Assembly: GCF_030863805.1 (NCBI RefSeq) | Contig: NZ_CP132957.1 | Span: forward strand, 992,001 to 1,056,000 | Direction of reading: 5' to 3' | Length of the DNA: 64,000 bases | DNA from: Kineothrix sp. MB12-C1 | Lineage (GTDB): Bacteria > Bacillota > Clostridia > Lachnospirales > Lachnospiraceae | Shown here: positions 23,836 to 33,953 of the stretch, piece by piece | Position numbering within the stretch: position 1 is the first letter of the stretch | Layout: every line of letters starts with the position of its first letter | Translations under genes and position numbers: made by a program | The notes under the pieces: model-generated | Seen by the model: only the letters and a program-made list of their open reading frames with translations | Told to the model about the DNA's origin: nothing | The model's database searches: none

Positions 23836-24367
23836 ACTGATATTCCTCCTTTAGATTTTTTCTAAGAATCTCTCTTCCCCTGGTAAGCTGGGAGGTTACG
23901 GTGGATTCTTTTCGCTCCGTAACAAGGCAGATTTCTTTAATACTCATCTGCTGAAAATAAAATAAATGTATCACTTCCCGATACTTCCGGGGAAGCTTCA
24001 TAACTGCACCCATAATTTCACGGTTCTGCTCTTTTTGCAATGCTTCTTTTTCCATCATGCTTTCCGATAACTCCGATCGGTCTAATGGGATTTCTTTTTC
24101 TGGCATAGCATCTGTACGACGATACCATGCAGAACGCCATATCTTTCGGCAGCCATTTAGTGTTACTTTAATGAGCCAAGCCTTTTCATGCTCTGATGAT
24201 TCGAATTCCTTATTTGTCTTAATATATTGATAAAATGTCTCCTGTACGACATCCTCGGCGTCCTGATTGTTTCTAAGCTGCATGAATGCTATCTTATACA
24301 ACATGTCGCTGTATAAATTTATTCTTTCCTGTAACGCATCCTTATCCAGTTGCTTCGAAACAGACAC
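23828..24367 (-). CDS. ECF-type RNA polymerase sigma factor
   Basis: About 179 residues with region 2 (LYKIAFMQLRNNQDAEDVVQE, FYQYI, EKAWLIKVTLNGCRK) and region 4 (LPRKYREVIHLFYFQQMSIKEI, then ESTVTSQLTRGREILRK). It directs RNA polymerase to alternative promoters and is probably held by the overlapping membrane protein. The open frame begins at ATG 24391, but GTG 24365-24367 preceded by GAGGGGATAAG is a good alternative and is used here. Targets are not evident in the window. Confidence 0.88.
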   Translation of the reverse strand: MSVSKQLDKDALQERINLYSDMLYKIAFMQLRNNQDAEDVVQETFYQYIKTNKEFESSEHEKAWLIKVTLNGCRKIWRSAWYRRTDAMPEKEIPLDRSELSESMMEKEALQKEQNREIMGAVMKLPRKYREVIHLFYFQQMSIKEICLVTERKESTVTSQLTRGREILRKNLKEEYQYE

Positions 24368-24666
24368 CTTATCCCCTCTTTTTCTATCCATATGTACTGT
24401 CTCTCATTTACATTTTTTATATTCTTATCTTCTTTATCTTTACTTCTTTTTTATCTTTCTATTAATAATATCCCCTACAAAACTAAAATACTGCAAAAAA
24501 TATAATTATTTTTCTCTTAATTTTTTGAATATATTATTTTTTAGTATGATAAGGCGGTCTTTATGAAACAAAGGTGCGCTTCACATCCTGCACGTAGTGC
24601 TTTTATTCTATAGGATTGATGTTTTCATACTATAATGTAGCGAGGTCTTTCCTATAAACAAACAAA

Positions 24667-24705
24667 AATGCTGCAGGAGCTTTACAAATACTTTCCCGCA
24701 GCATT
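24667..24705 (-). terminator. Terminator beyond the VanZ-like gene
   Basis: AATGCTGC (24667-24674) pairs with GCAGCATT (24698-24705); on the minus strand TTTGTTTGTTT follows. It ends the truA-vanZ transcript. The remainder of 24392-24744 is AT-rich with no gene seen. Confidence 0.65.
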
Positions 24706-24721
24706 CTGTCTATTTAATATC

Positions 24722-24748
24722 GTAACCGTTCAGTACCTTCACAGTTAC
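24722..24748. repeat. Short copy of dispersed palindromic repeat
   Basis: GTAACCGT-TCAGTACCTTC-ACAGTTAC. It overlaps the stop codon of the VanZ-like gene. Confidence 0.65.
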
Positions 24749-25275
24749 TTAATATCTTCATTATTATCCGATAGATTCTTTTTCCTATAATTTTGTGAAA
24801 ATGCCTCCCATTTTATATAAGCAATCCATCCCAATATCCCTCCGAAGCAATTGAGCAATATATCATCCACATCAAAAGCGCCAAAAGCGCTGAATAGCTG
24901 AAATACCTCTATGCCAAGAACGAATATGAAGATATGGAACAAAAGAATCAAAAAATTTCTACAGCTTTCTTTAATATATGGAAGAAGAAAGCCAAAGGGG
25001 ATAAAAACTACTACATTTCCTACCAAATTCTCGAAGCTGTTCAACATATAAGAATAATTAATATACATTCGTATCGTCTTAAACAACGTAAAATTGGCAG
25101 TATCGAATCCTTCCCATATAACATTCTTTTCCCACGTGCCTGCAATTGCCATCAAATCTTCCCATGGATATTTGAAAATAATCACCTTTATGACAATGGC
25201 TATATAAACGAAAAACAAGATTTTAATATATCCGATATTTTTTGCATCCGTCTCCCGAACGTTGGATTTAATCAC
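24745..25275 (-). CDS. VanZ-like membrane protein
   Basis: A 176-residue protein with four or five hydrophobic segments and the VanZ pattern: NLVGNVVVFIPFGFLLP in the middle and EVFQLFSAFGAFDVDDILLNCFGGILGW near the end. VanZ-family proteins affect glycopeptide or lipoglycopeptide sensitivity in some species, but most chromosomal members have no known role. Its start overlaps the truA stop by 4 bp (ATGA), so it is cotranscribed with truA. A palindromic repeat overlaps its 3' end. Confidence 0.82.
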   Translation of the reverse strand: MIKSNVRETDAKNIGYIKILFFVYIAIVIKVIIFKYPWEDLMAIAGTWEKNVIWEGFDTANFTLFKTIRMYINYSYMLNSFENLVGNVVVFIPFGFLLPYIKESCRNFLILLFHIFIFVLGIEVFQLFSAFGAFDVDDILLNCFGGILGWIAYIKWEAFSQNYRKKNLSDNNEDIK

Positions 25276-26012
25276 GAATAATGAACCTCCACCAATGTAA
25301 GTCCCTTGGCAGGCACTAACATACCGGCCTCTTTGCGATCTTTCGATGCAATAAGCGCCGTCGTTTGTGCCGCTTCTCTTTTGTGCATCCCTACTTCCAG
25401 TAGAGTTCCCATCATGATTCGTACCATATGGTATAGAAATCCATTTCCTTTAAAAGTGAAACGTATTTCATCATTCACCTTTTCTATATCGATAGATTCT
25501 ACCGTGCGTACCGCCTGCTTCTTCCCTTTTTTATTAGAGGTAAACGCTTTATAATCGTGGGTTCCGCATAGGAGCTTCGCGGCTTCCTCCATGGCTGCCA
25601 CATCCAGCACCTCTCGCACTTCGTGTACATACCTTCTATCAAATATATGTGGAATCTTGCTGTTTAACACCCGATAGCAGTATGTTTTCCCTTTTGCATT
25701 CAACCTGCTATGAAACCTCGGTGCCGCCTCCTGTATATGAATGACTGCGATGTCCTCCGGAAGATAGTTATTCATATACTCCATGATTTCTTCTACCGTC
25801 TTATCCGTATCGATATGGAAGTTAGCAACCTGGCAAAGAGCATGTACTCCGGCATCCGTTCTTCCTGAACCATGTACCTCCACCTTATCTCCACACATCT
25901 TAGTAAGCAAAGCTTCCAATTTGCCCTGAATCGTATGTTCAGTGCCTTCCTGCTTCTGCCAGCCCTGATATTTCGTGCCCTCATATTGCAGTATTACTTT
26001 TATATTGCGCAA
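25272..26012 (-). CDS. truA: tRNA pseudouridine(38-40) synthase
   Basis: Isomerises uridines 38, 39 and 40 in the tRNA anticodon arm to pseudouridine. 246 residues, normal for TruA. The catalytic motif GSGRTDAGVHALCQ places the nucleophile at Asp53; YQGWQKQ at the N-terminus and GFLYHMVRIMMGTLLEVG in the C-terminal half are also family-typical. It overlaps the VanZ-like gene by 4 bp. Confidence 0.97.
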   Translation of the reverse strand: MRNIKVILQYEGTKYQGWQKQEGTEHTIQGKLEALLTKMCGDKVEVHGSGRTDAGVHALCQVANFHIDTDKTVEEIMEYMNNYLPEDIAVIHIQEAAPRFHSRLNAKGKTYCYRVLNSKIPHIFDRRYVHEVREVLDVAAMEEAAKLLCGTHDYKAFTSNKKGKKQAVRTVESIDIEKVNDEIRFTFKGNGFLYHMVRIMMGTLLEVGMHKREAAQTTALIASKDRKEAGMLVPAKGLTLVEVHYS

Positions 26013-26077
26013 TTATGCGACCTCCTATGAGTTACTTCCTCTTTTATTTTTTGCTCCGCTTTTTCACTATCCTTTTC

Positions 26078-26100
26078 GTAACAGGTCAGTATCCTGTTAC
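26078..26100. repeat. Short copy of dispersed palindromic repeat
   Basis: GTAACAGG-TCAGTAT-CCTGTTAC, an 8-bp perfect stem with the family loop. It overlaps the stop codon of the AI-2E-type transporter gene. Confidence 0.65.
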
Positions 26101-27299
26101 TCCTTTTCTTTCTGTTTCTTCCTGTACTCTTTCTGAGCTTCTTCATAGCGTCTTACGCCTTCTAAGTCTTTTTCTTCCAACCTTCGGAAATTATTAATAC
26201 CTGCCATCAATATTTTAAAGCTATTAAGAGTCGTATCGAATACGCCCTCTTCATACATATTAACGATAATAATACCGATAGGTACCGCAATGATCATTCC
26301 GAGCACACCGCCCGCCTTATATCCGATAAAAAGTAAAAACAACGTAGGAATCGGAGCAACTCCCATGGAATCTCCTACAATCTTCGGCTGAATAATCTGT
26401 CTGGCCAACTGCCCTACACACCAGATAATCAACAATCCTACTGCCATCTGATAATCTCCGCCGAGTGCCTTAATAACGGCCCATGGCATAAGTACAGTTC
26501 CTGTTCCGAAAATAGGCAAAAAATCCAGTAGTGCGATTCCCAGCGCAATCAGCAGGACGTAATCCACCTTCAAGATGCCTAATCCAATAACGAGCAGAAT
26601 ATACATCCAGATCTCAATTTTAAACTGCGCTTTAAAATAGCCGCCCACCGCTCTTTTGAAGCTGCGTGTCATCATATAATAGCGGTACCTCACAGCCTCC
26701 GGCATATGTTTCTTCATTCCTGTGGAGAGATATTCCCTTTCCGCTACGAAAAAATAAGCGGAAAGCAGACACATCACAATGCCTACAATCGCAGTCGGAA
26801 GATGTCTTGCGAAATTACCGAGAGCCTCTATGGTCGGTGTACTCGCTCTGCTCACCAATTCTCCCACATAGCCGTCCATCTCTTCGCCGATGCTTTCTAT
26901 CGTTGTGCGCGCTTCCATCGGCAATCTATCATAAAAAATACTCAGATTATCGCTATTTCTCTTAAAATCATTCTCCACATCATCCCAAATCTCCGGTAAA
27001 TCGTTAATTAAATTGATGCTTTCTTCCGCAATCTTAGCACCTATTACATATCCGGCTAAGATTACAAGAGCAATAACTGAAATAATAACAAAGGCAGTTC
27101 CTGCTTTTCGTTTAATTTTCAATTTCTCTTCAAAAAAGCGTACAATAGGATTTGCTATCAGAGCAATGACCCACGCCACCACAAAGGGCATAAAGAACAG
27201 AATTACTTTCGGCAAAAAAACCAAGAGCAAAATTATACTCACTACTGCAATTCCCAGATTCATAACTACCTTTAAATATGTTCTGACCGATGGTTTCAT
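26097..27299 (-). CDS. AI-2E-family transporter (YtvI/PerM type)
   Basis: A 400-residue membrane protein with about eight hydrophobic segments. The family pattern is clear: paired N-terminal helices (ILLLVFLPKVILFFMPFVVAWVIALIANPIVRFFEEKLK), a central soluble stretch, IALGIALLDFLPIFGTGTVLMPWAV and the QPKIVGDSMGVAPIPTLF region. The charged tail (EEAQKEYRKKQKEKE) is cytoplasmic. Family members export AI-2, ions or unknown substrates; YtvI relatives are linked to sporulation in Bacillus. The stop of engB overlaps its start by 4 bp. Confidence 0.88.
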   Translation of the reverse strand: MKPSVRTYLKVVMNLGIAVVSIILLLVFLPKVILFFMPFVVAWVIALIANPIVRFFEEKLKIKRKAGTAFVIISVIALVILAGYVIGAKIAEESINLINDLPEIWDDVENDFKRNSDNLSIFYDRLPMEARTTIESIGEEMDGYVGELVSRASTPTIEALGNFARHLPTAIVGIVMCLLSAYFFVAEREYLSTGMKKHMPEAVRYRYYMMTRSFKRAVGGYFKAQFKIEIWMYILLVIGLGILKVDYVLLIALGIALLDFLPIFGTGTVLMPWAVIKALGGDYQMAVGLLIIWCVGQLARQIIQPKIVGDSMGVAPIPTLFLLFIGYKAGGVLGMIIAVPIGIIIVNMYEEGVFDTTLNSFKILMAGINNFRRLEEKDLEGVRRYEEAQKEYRKKQKEKE

Positions 27300-27895
27300 A
27301 CTGGCACCTCTGCCTCCAGATAGCTGTCAAGCAGCTCGTATATTTCTTCTCTTCCCTGCTTCGTCAGCGCAGAATAAGGAAGAACAACAGTCTCTTTATC
27401 TGTCTTAAGTTCTGTCCTTATTAATTTTATCTGCTTTTGTATCTGGCTCCTGTTGATCTTATCCAGCTTCGTAGCAATAATAATAGGATGGTATCCTTGA
27501 TTTACGATCCATTCATACATCAGTTTGTCGTTTTCTGACGGTTTATGGCGAATGTCAATCAACAGAAACACTGCCCGCAGTTTCTTACTCTTTTTCAAGT
27601 AATTCTCTATCATCTTCCCCCACTGTGCCTTCACTTCTTCATTGGCCTTAGCATAGCCATACCCCGGCAAATCTACAAAATACAGCTCATTGTTAATATT
27701 ATAGAAGTTGATCGTCTGTGTCTTACCAGGCTGTGCACTCGTTCTCGCAAGAGATTTCCGGTTCATCAGGCCGTTGATTAAGGAAGATTTACCTACATTA
27801 CTCTTGCCGGCAAATGCAACCTCTATCAAAAGATTATCCGGCAGCGTACTGGTGATACCGCAGACTGTTTCCAAACTGACATTTTTAATTACCAT
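27296..27895 (-). CDS. engB: Ribosome biogenesis GTPase EngB/YsxC
   Basis: A GTPase needed for assembly of the large ribosomal subunit, 199 residues. G1 GKSNVGKSS (residues 30-38), G3 DLPGYGYA, and G4 TKLDK are all intact. It sits directly downstream of lon, as in many Firmicutes. Confidence 0.97.
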   Translation of the reverse strand: MVIKNVSLETVCGITSTLPDNLLIEVAFAGKSNVGKSSLINGLMNRKSLARTSAQPGKTQTINFYNINNELYFVDLPGYGYAKANEEVKAQWGKMIENYLKKSKKLRAVFLLIDIRHKPSENDKLMYEWIVNQGYHPIIIATKLDKINRSQIQKQIKLIRTELKTDKETVVLPYSALTKQGREEIYELLDSYLEAEVPV

Positions 27896-27912
27896 TTTTC
27901 CTGTCCTTTCTC

Positions 27913-30279
27913 TTACTTAGCCGCTTCCTTCTTACCTACGGCTGAATCTACAAGGGCATATGAGAGTACTTCTTCCATATGTTCTACAAAATGTATGGAA
28001 AGTCCCGACTTGATTTCCGCACTGATCACTTCCACATCTCTTTCGTTCTTCTTCGGCACGATAACAGTCTTTATTCCTGCCGTTTTAGCTGCAAGCAGCT
28101 TCTCCTTCAAGCCACCGATAGGAAGCACCCGTCCTCTTAATGTGATCTCTCCGGTCATAGCCACATCCGCCCTTACAGGAATATTAGTAATCGCCGACAG
28201 AAGTGCCGTAGCCATTGTAATACCTGCGCTGGGACCATCCTTAGGAACTGCTCCCTCCGGAATATGGATATGGAAATCATTCTTCTTAAATATTTCCTGA
28301 GGAATATGATATACACCGCTAATGGAGCGCACATAACTGGCCCCTGTAATGGCGGATTCTTTCATTACATTTCCCATTTGACCAGTCAAGTCAATCTTTC
28401 CTTTTCCCGGCATCATGTTAACTTCTATCTGCAAAGTATCTCCACCTACGCTCGTCCATGCCAGTCCTCTTACAATTCCAACCTCATCTTTGTCGTTAAT
28501 CTTATTGGTCGTGTATTTCTCTTTTCCCAAGTACTTCTCCAGATTGGAAACGGTCACTTTAATTTGTGTCCGATTCTTCTGCAATATTTCTCTTGCAGCC
28601 TTTCGGCAGATACTTCCCAGCTTACGCTCTAAGTCACGGACTCCTGCCTCTCTCGTATAGCCTTCAATCATACGCTTTAAAGCACTGTCGCTGATAACGA
28701 GTTGTCCCTTCGTCAAGCCGTTTCGTTCTAACTGCTTCGCCACCAAATGTTCTTTGGCAATGTGGAACTTCTCATTTGCCGTATAGCTGGTTACCTCAAT
28801 CACCTCCATACGGTCTAAAAGCGGTCTTGGAATCTGTGCGGCTGAATTGGCAGTAGCGATAAACAATACCTCGGATAAATCCACTGGTAACTCTACATAA
28901 TGATCGCGAAACTTGCTGTTTTGCTCCGAATCCAGCACCTCTAAAAGAGCAGATGACGTATCTCCCTTGTAATCGCTGCTCACCTTATCGATTTCATCCA
29001 AAAGCATAAGCGGATTCTTCACACCAGCTTGCTTAAGCCCTACAATAATACGTCCCGGCATAGCTCCTACATATGTCTTTCTATGTCCTCGAATCTCCGC
29101 TTCGTCTCTGACACCGCCCAGGGAAATACGCACGTATTTCTTATTCATCGCTTCTGCCACGCTTCTGGCGATGGAAGTCTTACCGGTTCCCGGAGGACCT
29201 ACCAGGCAAAGAATAGGAGCCTGCCCTTTTTTCGTCAGACAGCGCACTGCAAGGGATTCCAGAATTCTTTCTTTCACCTGTTTCAAACCATAGTGATCTC
29301 TGTCTAAAATCTCTTCTGCCCGCGTAATATCCGTGTTGTCTTTTGATTTTTTCTCCCATGGAAGCTCCAGCAGCGTCTCAATATAGCCACGCTCTACCGC
29401 GCTTTCTGAACTATTTTGAGACAGACTCTTAAATCGGACAATTTCCTTCCTGATCTTATCCTTTACTTCTTTATCCGCTTTAAGCTTCTCCACCTCTGCC
29501 TCGAACTGCCCGGCATCGGAAAAGGTATTATTCTCTCCAAGCTCTTCCCTAATAAACTGCATCTGTTCCCTGAGAAGATATTCCTTCTGATTCTTCTCCA
29601 CACGTCCTTTGATCTGGGCGGTCAATTCTGTCTTAACCTTGGCTATTTCTGTCTCGTTGGCAAGAATACCCGAAAGCACATCGAAGCGCTCCTCCAACTC
29701 CACCGCCGAAAGAACCTTCTGCTTGTTCTCGAAACTTAATGGCATATTAATGGCTAACTGATCCAGCAATTCACCCAATTCACTCGTATCTTGAATATGC
29801 CTCTCAAAAGCCATACCCGTCTTCGGATAAAAGAGTGCATAAGCTGTAAATAATTCTTTTATCTGGCGCACCATAGCCTCTTCTAATAAACTACCTTTAA
29901 GCTCCTGCGGTTCTTCTACTTCTTCCACAATCGCTTCCAGATACTCTTCCCTATCCATAAAAGCAAGAAGGCTTCCTCTTGCGATTCCTTCCACCATAAC
30001 TCTTACAATATTGCTTGGCATCTTTGTAATCTGCTTCACCAAAGCAACTGTACCCATCTCATATACATGCTCATAGCCTGGTTCTTCTACCTGCAAATCT
30101 CTTTGTGTCACAAGAAAGATTCGCTGATCCGTTGCCATCGCATTCTCTACCGCCTGCATTGATTTCTTGCGGCTCAAGTCAAAATGTATCACCGCACGAG
30201 GCAGAATCGTCATTCCCCGAAGTGCCACCGCGGGCATCTTTTCATTGGTATTTCCTATTTCTATCTCTTCTATTCTCAT
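27913..30279 (-). CDS. lon: ATP-dependent protease Lon
   Basis: Hexameric cytoplasmic protease that degrades misfolded and regulatory proteins. 788 residues: N-terminal substrate-binding domain (1 to about 210), AAA+ module with GPPGTGKT at about 360-367 and LMLLDEIDK Walker B, and protease domain with catalytic Ser684 (DGPSAGIT) and Lys727 (KEKLLAA). Length and motifs are normal. It is separated from clpX by a strong terminator, so it probably has its own promoter. Confidence 0.98.
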   Translation of the reverse strand: MRIEEIEIGNTNEKMPAVALRGMTILPRAVIHFDLSRKKSMQAVENAMATDQRIFLVTQRDLQVEEPGYEHVYEMGTVALVKQITKMPSNIVRVMVEGIARGSLLAFMDREEYLEAIVEEVEEPQELKGSLLEEAMVRQIKELFTAYALFYPKTGMAFERHIQDTSELGELLDQLAINMPLSFENKQKVLSAVELEERFDVLSGILANETEIAKVKTELTAQIKGRVEKNQKEYLLREQMQFIREELGENNTFSDAGQFEAEVEKLKADKEVKDKIRKEIVRFKSLSQNSSESAVERGYIETLLELPWEKKSKDNTDITRAEEILDRDHYGLKQVKERILESLAVRCLTKKGQAPILCLVGPPGTGKTSIARSVAEAMNKKYVRISLGGVRDEAEIRGHRKTYVGAMPGRIIVGLKQAGVKNPLMLLDEIDKVSSDYKGDTSSALLEVLDSEQNSKFRDHYVELPVDLSEVLFIATANSAAQIPRPLLDRMEVIEVTSYTANEKFHIAKEHLVAKQLERNGLTKGQLVISDSALKRMIEGYTREAGVRDLERKLGSICRKAAREILQKNRTQIKVTVSNLEKYLGKEKYTTNKINDKDEVGIVRGLAWTSVGGDTLQIEVNMMPGKGKIDLTGQMGNVMKESAITGASYVRSISGVYHIPQEIFKKNDFHIHIPEGAVPKDGPSAGITMATALLSAITNIPVRADVAMTGEITLRGRVLPIGGLKEKLLAAKTAGIKTVIVPKKNERDVEVISAEIKSGLSIHFVEHMEEVLSYALVDSAVGKKEAAK

Positions 30280-30305
30280 ATTGCTTATCCAATCATCTAA
30301 ACAAA

Positions 30306-30327
30306 ATGCCGCCTAAAAAGGCGGCAT
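30306..30327 (-). terminator. Terminator between clpX and lon
   Basis: ATGCCGCC-TAAAAA-GGCGGCAT; on the minus strand it is followed by TTTGTTT. It would stop clpX transcription before lon. Confidence 0.85.
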
Positions 30328-30353
30328 CTTCATCATTCATCGTAAAGATATTA

Positions 30354-31607
30354 TTATTTGGCCGGACGCATCGCTTCCCTATGAATCACTAAAGGTTCGC
30401 TCGTTCCTTCCACGGCACCTTTTGTTATGACACATTCAACAATTGTGTCATCGGAAGGTATCCGATACATAACATCCATCATAACGTTCTCCATAATGGA
30501 ACGTAAGCCTCTCGCCCCGGTCTTGCGTTCAAATGCCTTTTCTGCAATCGATGCAATTGCATCCGGTTCGAAGGTAAGCTTTACGCTGTCGAAGCCAAAT
30601 AGCTTCTGATACTGTTTGATAAGAGCGCTTTTCGGCTCCTTTAAAATACGAACAAGAGCATCTTTGTCCAATCCCTTCAAGGATACATTGATCGGAACAC
30701 GCCCTACGAATTCAGGGATTAATCCAAACTTTACCAAATCCTGAGGAGTCACCTCTTTTAAAAGGTCCCCTATCTCTTTCTTGCTCTTGGCAGCGATATC
30801 TGCATTGAAGCCTATCGCACTGTGGTCGAGACGTGCCTCTACAATCTTCTCGAGTCCGTCAAAAGCACCACCGCAAATAAACAAAATATTCGTCGTATCG
30901 ACTTGAATTAATTCCTGGTGAGGATGCTTCCTTCCTCCCTGAGGAGGTACATTGGCAACGGTCCCCTCTATGATCTTAAGAAGGGCCTGCTGCACACCTT
31001 CACCTGATACATCCCTGGTTATGGATACATTTTCGCTCTTTTTCGTTATCTTATCAATTTCATCAATATATACAATACCATACTGCGCGCGTTCCACATC
31101 ATAGTCTGCCGCCTGTATTAACTTCAAGAGAATGTTCTCAACGTCTTCTCCTACATAGCCCGCCTCGGTCAATGTAGTGGCATCTGCAATAGCAAACGGT
31201 ACGTTGATAATCTTAGCCAGAGTCTGTGCCAGAAAAGTCTTCCCCGATCCCGTAGGACCCAACATAATAATATTACTCTTCTGGAGTTCCACTTCATCGT
31301 TATCTCTGGGAGCCATTACTCTTTTATAATGATTGTATACAGAAACGGCAAGAACTTTCTTCGCTTCTTCCTGTCCGATTACATAATCGTCCAGGAACTC
31401 TTTGATTTCTACCGGTTTCAGCAAATTAATATCTAATTCCTCATCCACCGAGTCTTCTTCATATTCTTCTTCTATAATATCCGCACAAATCTCCACACAT
31501 TCATCACAAATATAAACACCTGCGGGGCCTGCTATCAGCTTCTTCACCTGATCCTGCGATTTATTACAGAAGGAGCATTTGATATCGTCAGAATTCTTTC
31601 CTGCCAT
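30354..31607 (-). CDS. clpX: ClpXP protease ATPase subunit ClpX
   Basis: AAA+ unfoldase that feeds substrates to ClpP. 417 residues: N-terminal C4 zinc domain ([15 protein letters not shown]), Walker A GPTGSGKT, Walker [10 protein letters not shown], and the pore/sensor region. It follows clpP by 26 bp, so clpP-clpX is one transcription unit ending at the hairpin at 30306. Confidence 0.98.
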   Translation of the reverse strand: MAGKNSDDIKCSFCNKSQDQVKKLIAGPAGVYICDECVEICADIIEEEYEEDSVDEELDINLLKPVEIKEFLDDYVIGQEEAKKVLAVSVYNHYKRVMAPRDNDEVELQKSNIIMLGPTGSGKTFLAQTLAKIINVPFAIADATTLTEAGYVGEDVENILLKLIQAADYDVERAQYGIVYIDEIDKITKKSENVSITRDVSGEGVQQALLKIIEGTVANVPPQGGRKHPHQELIQVDTTNILFICGGAFDGLEKIVEARLDHSAIGFNADIAAKSKKEIGDLLKEVTPQDLVKFGLIPEFVGRVPINVSLKGLDKDALVRILKEPKSALIKQYQKLFGFDSVKLTFEPDAIASIAEKAFERKTGARGLRSIMENVMMDVMYRIPSDDTIVECVITKGAVEGTSEPLVIHREAMRPAK

Positions 31608-31633
31608 GGTTAACTCCCTGCTGTAACAGCTTA

Positions 31634-32233
31634 CTATTTATTGTCTATGCTGGCATGGTTGACAATAATCTTATCGATTAAGCCATATGCCTTCGCTTCC
31701 TCTGCGGTTTTCCAATTATCTCTTTCGGTATCCGCCATAATTACTTCGAAATCCTGACCCGTATTCTGAGCCATAATTCTCGCCATCTTTTCCTTAGTCG
31801 CAAGAATATGTCTTGCCGTAATCTCAATTTCCGTCGCCTGACCCTGCGCGCCGCCTAACGGCTGATGAATCATAACTTCCGCATTGGGAAGGGCCATTCT
31901 CTTGCCCTTAGCGCCGCCTGCCAGGAGAAATGCTCCCATACTCGCCGCCATACCGATGCAAACGGTAGACACATCACACTTAATGTAGTTCATCGTATCA
32001 TAGATTGCCATTCCTGCACTGATAGAACCGCCGGGGCTATTAATGTACAAATGAATATCCTTTTCAGGATCTTCCGACTCAAGGAACAACAACTGTGCTA
32101 CAATTATGCTGGCGGAAACATCATTTACTTCCTCGCCTAAAAAAATGATTCTGTCTTTTAAAAGTCTTGAATAAATATCGTAAGACCGCTCGCCTCTGCT
32201 CGTTTGTTCTATGACATAAGGCACTAAACTCAT
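31634..32233 (-). CDS. clpP: ATP-dependent Clp protease proteolytic subunit ClpP
   Basis: Serine peptidase forming the 14-subunit barrel of ClpXP/ClpCP. 199 residues with the triad Ser98 (GMAASMG), His123 (MIHQPLGG) and Asp172 (ERDNW). AGGAGG precedes the ATG. A sigma-A promoter lies at 32288-32316. Confidence 0.98.
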   Translation of the reverse strand: MSLVPYVIEQTSRGERSYDIYSRLLKDRIIFLGEEVNDVSASIIVAQLLFLESEDPEKDIHLYINSPGGSISAGMAIYDTMNYIKCDVSTVCIGMAASMGAFLLAGGAKGKRMALPNAEVMIHQPLGGAQGQATEIEITARHILATKEKMARIMAQNTGQDFEVIMADTERDNWKTAEEAKAYGLIDKIIVNHASIDNK

Positions 32234-32287
32234 TGTAATTCCTCCTAGCCTGACCTATTATTTCTCTATTAGAGATGTTTTTATCAT

Positions 32288-32316
32288 ATCATAGTTCACA
32301 TCTTTTGATTTTGCAA
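32288..32316 (-). promoter_or_regulatory. Sigma-A promoter of clpP
   Basis: On the minus strand TTGCAA (32311-32316), 17 nt, TATGAT (32288-32293), about 55 bp before the clpP start. No CtsR-like heptad repeat was seen next to it. Confidence 0.65.
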
Positions 32317-32394
32317 TAAAACAGGCTCTGAATTAAGAGAATTTTAATTGTTTTATAAATATTTCATTTCTCAATTCCGAATGCATCATCCTGC

Positions 32395-33690
32395 TTATTT
32401 CTCTTTCGCATTCTCCACAACGAATTCAACAGCTTTCTGAATTGCCAAGTCTTTCATTACCTGCTCTTTTTCTTTTTCCCCGAGCATTTCTCTTACTTTC
32501 TCAGCTTCCATCTGATACATTTCAGCCATTCTGTCAGTTTCTTTTGCATATTCTTCTTCTGAAACTTCAATCTTCTCTTTCGCAACGATAGCCTCTAATA
32601 CGAGTCTTGATTTGATCCGCTTCTCGGTCTGAGGTTTTACCTGCTCTAAGAGCATTTCATAGTTACTTCCTGTGAACTGGAAGTATTGATCCATGGACAG
32701 ACCCTGCATCTGCATTCTCTGTGCGAAATCATCCACTGACTGTCTTTGCTGTGTCAGAAGCATTGCCTCAGGAATCTCCATATCAGAATCGTTGATAATC
32801 GCTTCGATTACTGCATCTTCCTTTGCTGCCTTCGCTTCATTTTCTTTCTTCTGAGCGAGATTCTTCTTCACATCTTCTTTATATTCTGCTAAAGTCTCAA
32901 ACTCAGATACTTCACTGGCAAATTCATCATCCACTTCAGGAAGTTCTTTTTCTTTAATTTCTTTAACAGTACATTTGAATACCGCTGCTTTTCCTTTTAA
33001 TTCTTCTGCCTGATACTCTTCGGGGAAAGTAACGTTGACTTCCACTTCCTTGTCGAGTTCTACACCAACAAGCTGCTCTTCGAATCCAGGAATAAATGCG
33101 CCGGAGCCGATGGTAAGAGGATAGCTTTCTCCCTTGCCGCCTTCAAAAGCCACTCCATCTACGAAGCCTTCGAAATCGATAATTGTCATATCGCCATCTT
33201 TTACCGCTCTATCTGTTACATTGATATTTCTTGCGCTTTTTTCTCTTTCATTCTCGATTTCCGCATTTACTTCTTCGTCCGTAACTTCCACTTCTACTTT
33301 ATCAATTTTCACGCCCTTGTATTTGCCAAGTTTCACTTCCGGCTTAAGAGCAACTTCTGCTGTAAAAATAAAAGGCTTACCGGATTCAATCTGTGTCACT
33401 TCGATCTTAGGAGAAGATACTATTTCTTCTTCACATTCATCGAAAGCTTTCTCATATGCAGTAGGAATCAGTTCGTTGGCAGCATCTTCATAAAAGATTT
33501 CCTTGCCATACATCTTCTCTATCATCTGGCGGGGCACTTTACCCTTACGGAATCCGGGAACATTAATGCCTTTCTTATTCTTCTGATAAGCGACCTCTAT
33601 TGCCTTTTCCAATTCTTCAGCAGAAACTTCTATCGTAAGTTTTGCCGTGTTCTTTTCTAATTTTTCTACCTGTAAGCTCATTTTATTCAT
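32395..33690 (-). CDS. tig: Trigger factor chaperone
   Basis: Ribosome-bound chaperone and peptidyl-prolyl isomerase. 431 residues: N-terminal ribosome-binding domain with GFRKGKVPRQMIEKMYG (about 46-62), FKBP-like PPIase domain (about 165-245) and the helical C-terminal arms. AGGAGG precedes the ATG. Its leader contains a short dispersed palindrome (33714-33740). Confidence 0.97.
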   Translation of the reverse strand: MNKMSLQVEKLEKNTAKLTIEVSAEELEKAIEVAYQKNKKGINVPGFRKGKVPRQMIEKMYGKEIFYEDAANELIPTAYEKAFDECEEEIVSSPKIEVTQIESGKPFIFTAEVALKPEVKLGKYKGVKIDKVEVEVTDEEVNAEIENEREKSARNINVTDRAVKDGDMTIIDFEGFVDGVAFEGGKGESYPLTIGSGAFIPGFEEQLVGVELDKEVEVNVTFPEEYQAEELKGKAAVFKCTVKEIKEKELPEVDDEFASEVSEFETLAEYKEDVKKNLAQKKENEAKAAKEDAVIEAIINDSDMEIPEAMLLTQQRQSVDDFAQRMQMQGLSMDQYFQFTGSNYEMLLEQVKPQTEKRIKSRLVLEAIVAKEKIEVSEEEYAKETDRMAEMYQMEAEKVREMLGEKEKEQVMKDLAIQKAVEFVVENAKEK

Positions 33691-33713
33691 TTCCTCCTAT
33701 TTATAAATGGCTC

Positions 33714-33740
33714 GTAGCTGTTCAGTACCCTCACAGTTAC
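33714..33740. repeat. Short copy of dispersed palindromic repeat in the tig leader
   Basis: GTAGCTGT-TCAGTACCCTC-ACAGTTAC, one mismatch in the 8-bp stem. It lies 24 bp upstream of the tig start codon, between the start and any promoter further upstream. Confidence 0.65.
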
Positions 33741-33877
33741 AATGACTTAACCATCATTTTCCTGACTTTTGCAACATTGTAAATTTGTAAAAAAATACAT
33801 AATCACAGTCATTTTACGATTATAGCACATCGATAATAAAAATACCAGTATTTCTTCATGAAACAGCGTAAAAACGA

Positions 33878-33897
33878 CCCGTCTGATCTCAGACGGG
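33878..33897 (-). terminator. Terminator of the SASP gene
   Basis: CCCGTCTG-ATCT-CAGACGGG; on the minus strand it is followed by TCGTTTTTA. It lies 57 bp beyond the SASP stop. Confidence 0.75.
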
Positions 33898-33953
33898 CCA
33901 TCTTTACTTCTTACTGCTATTTTGTTGCTATTTTAGTTGCTGCTCATTGTTTG

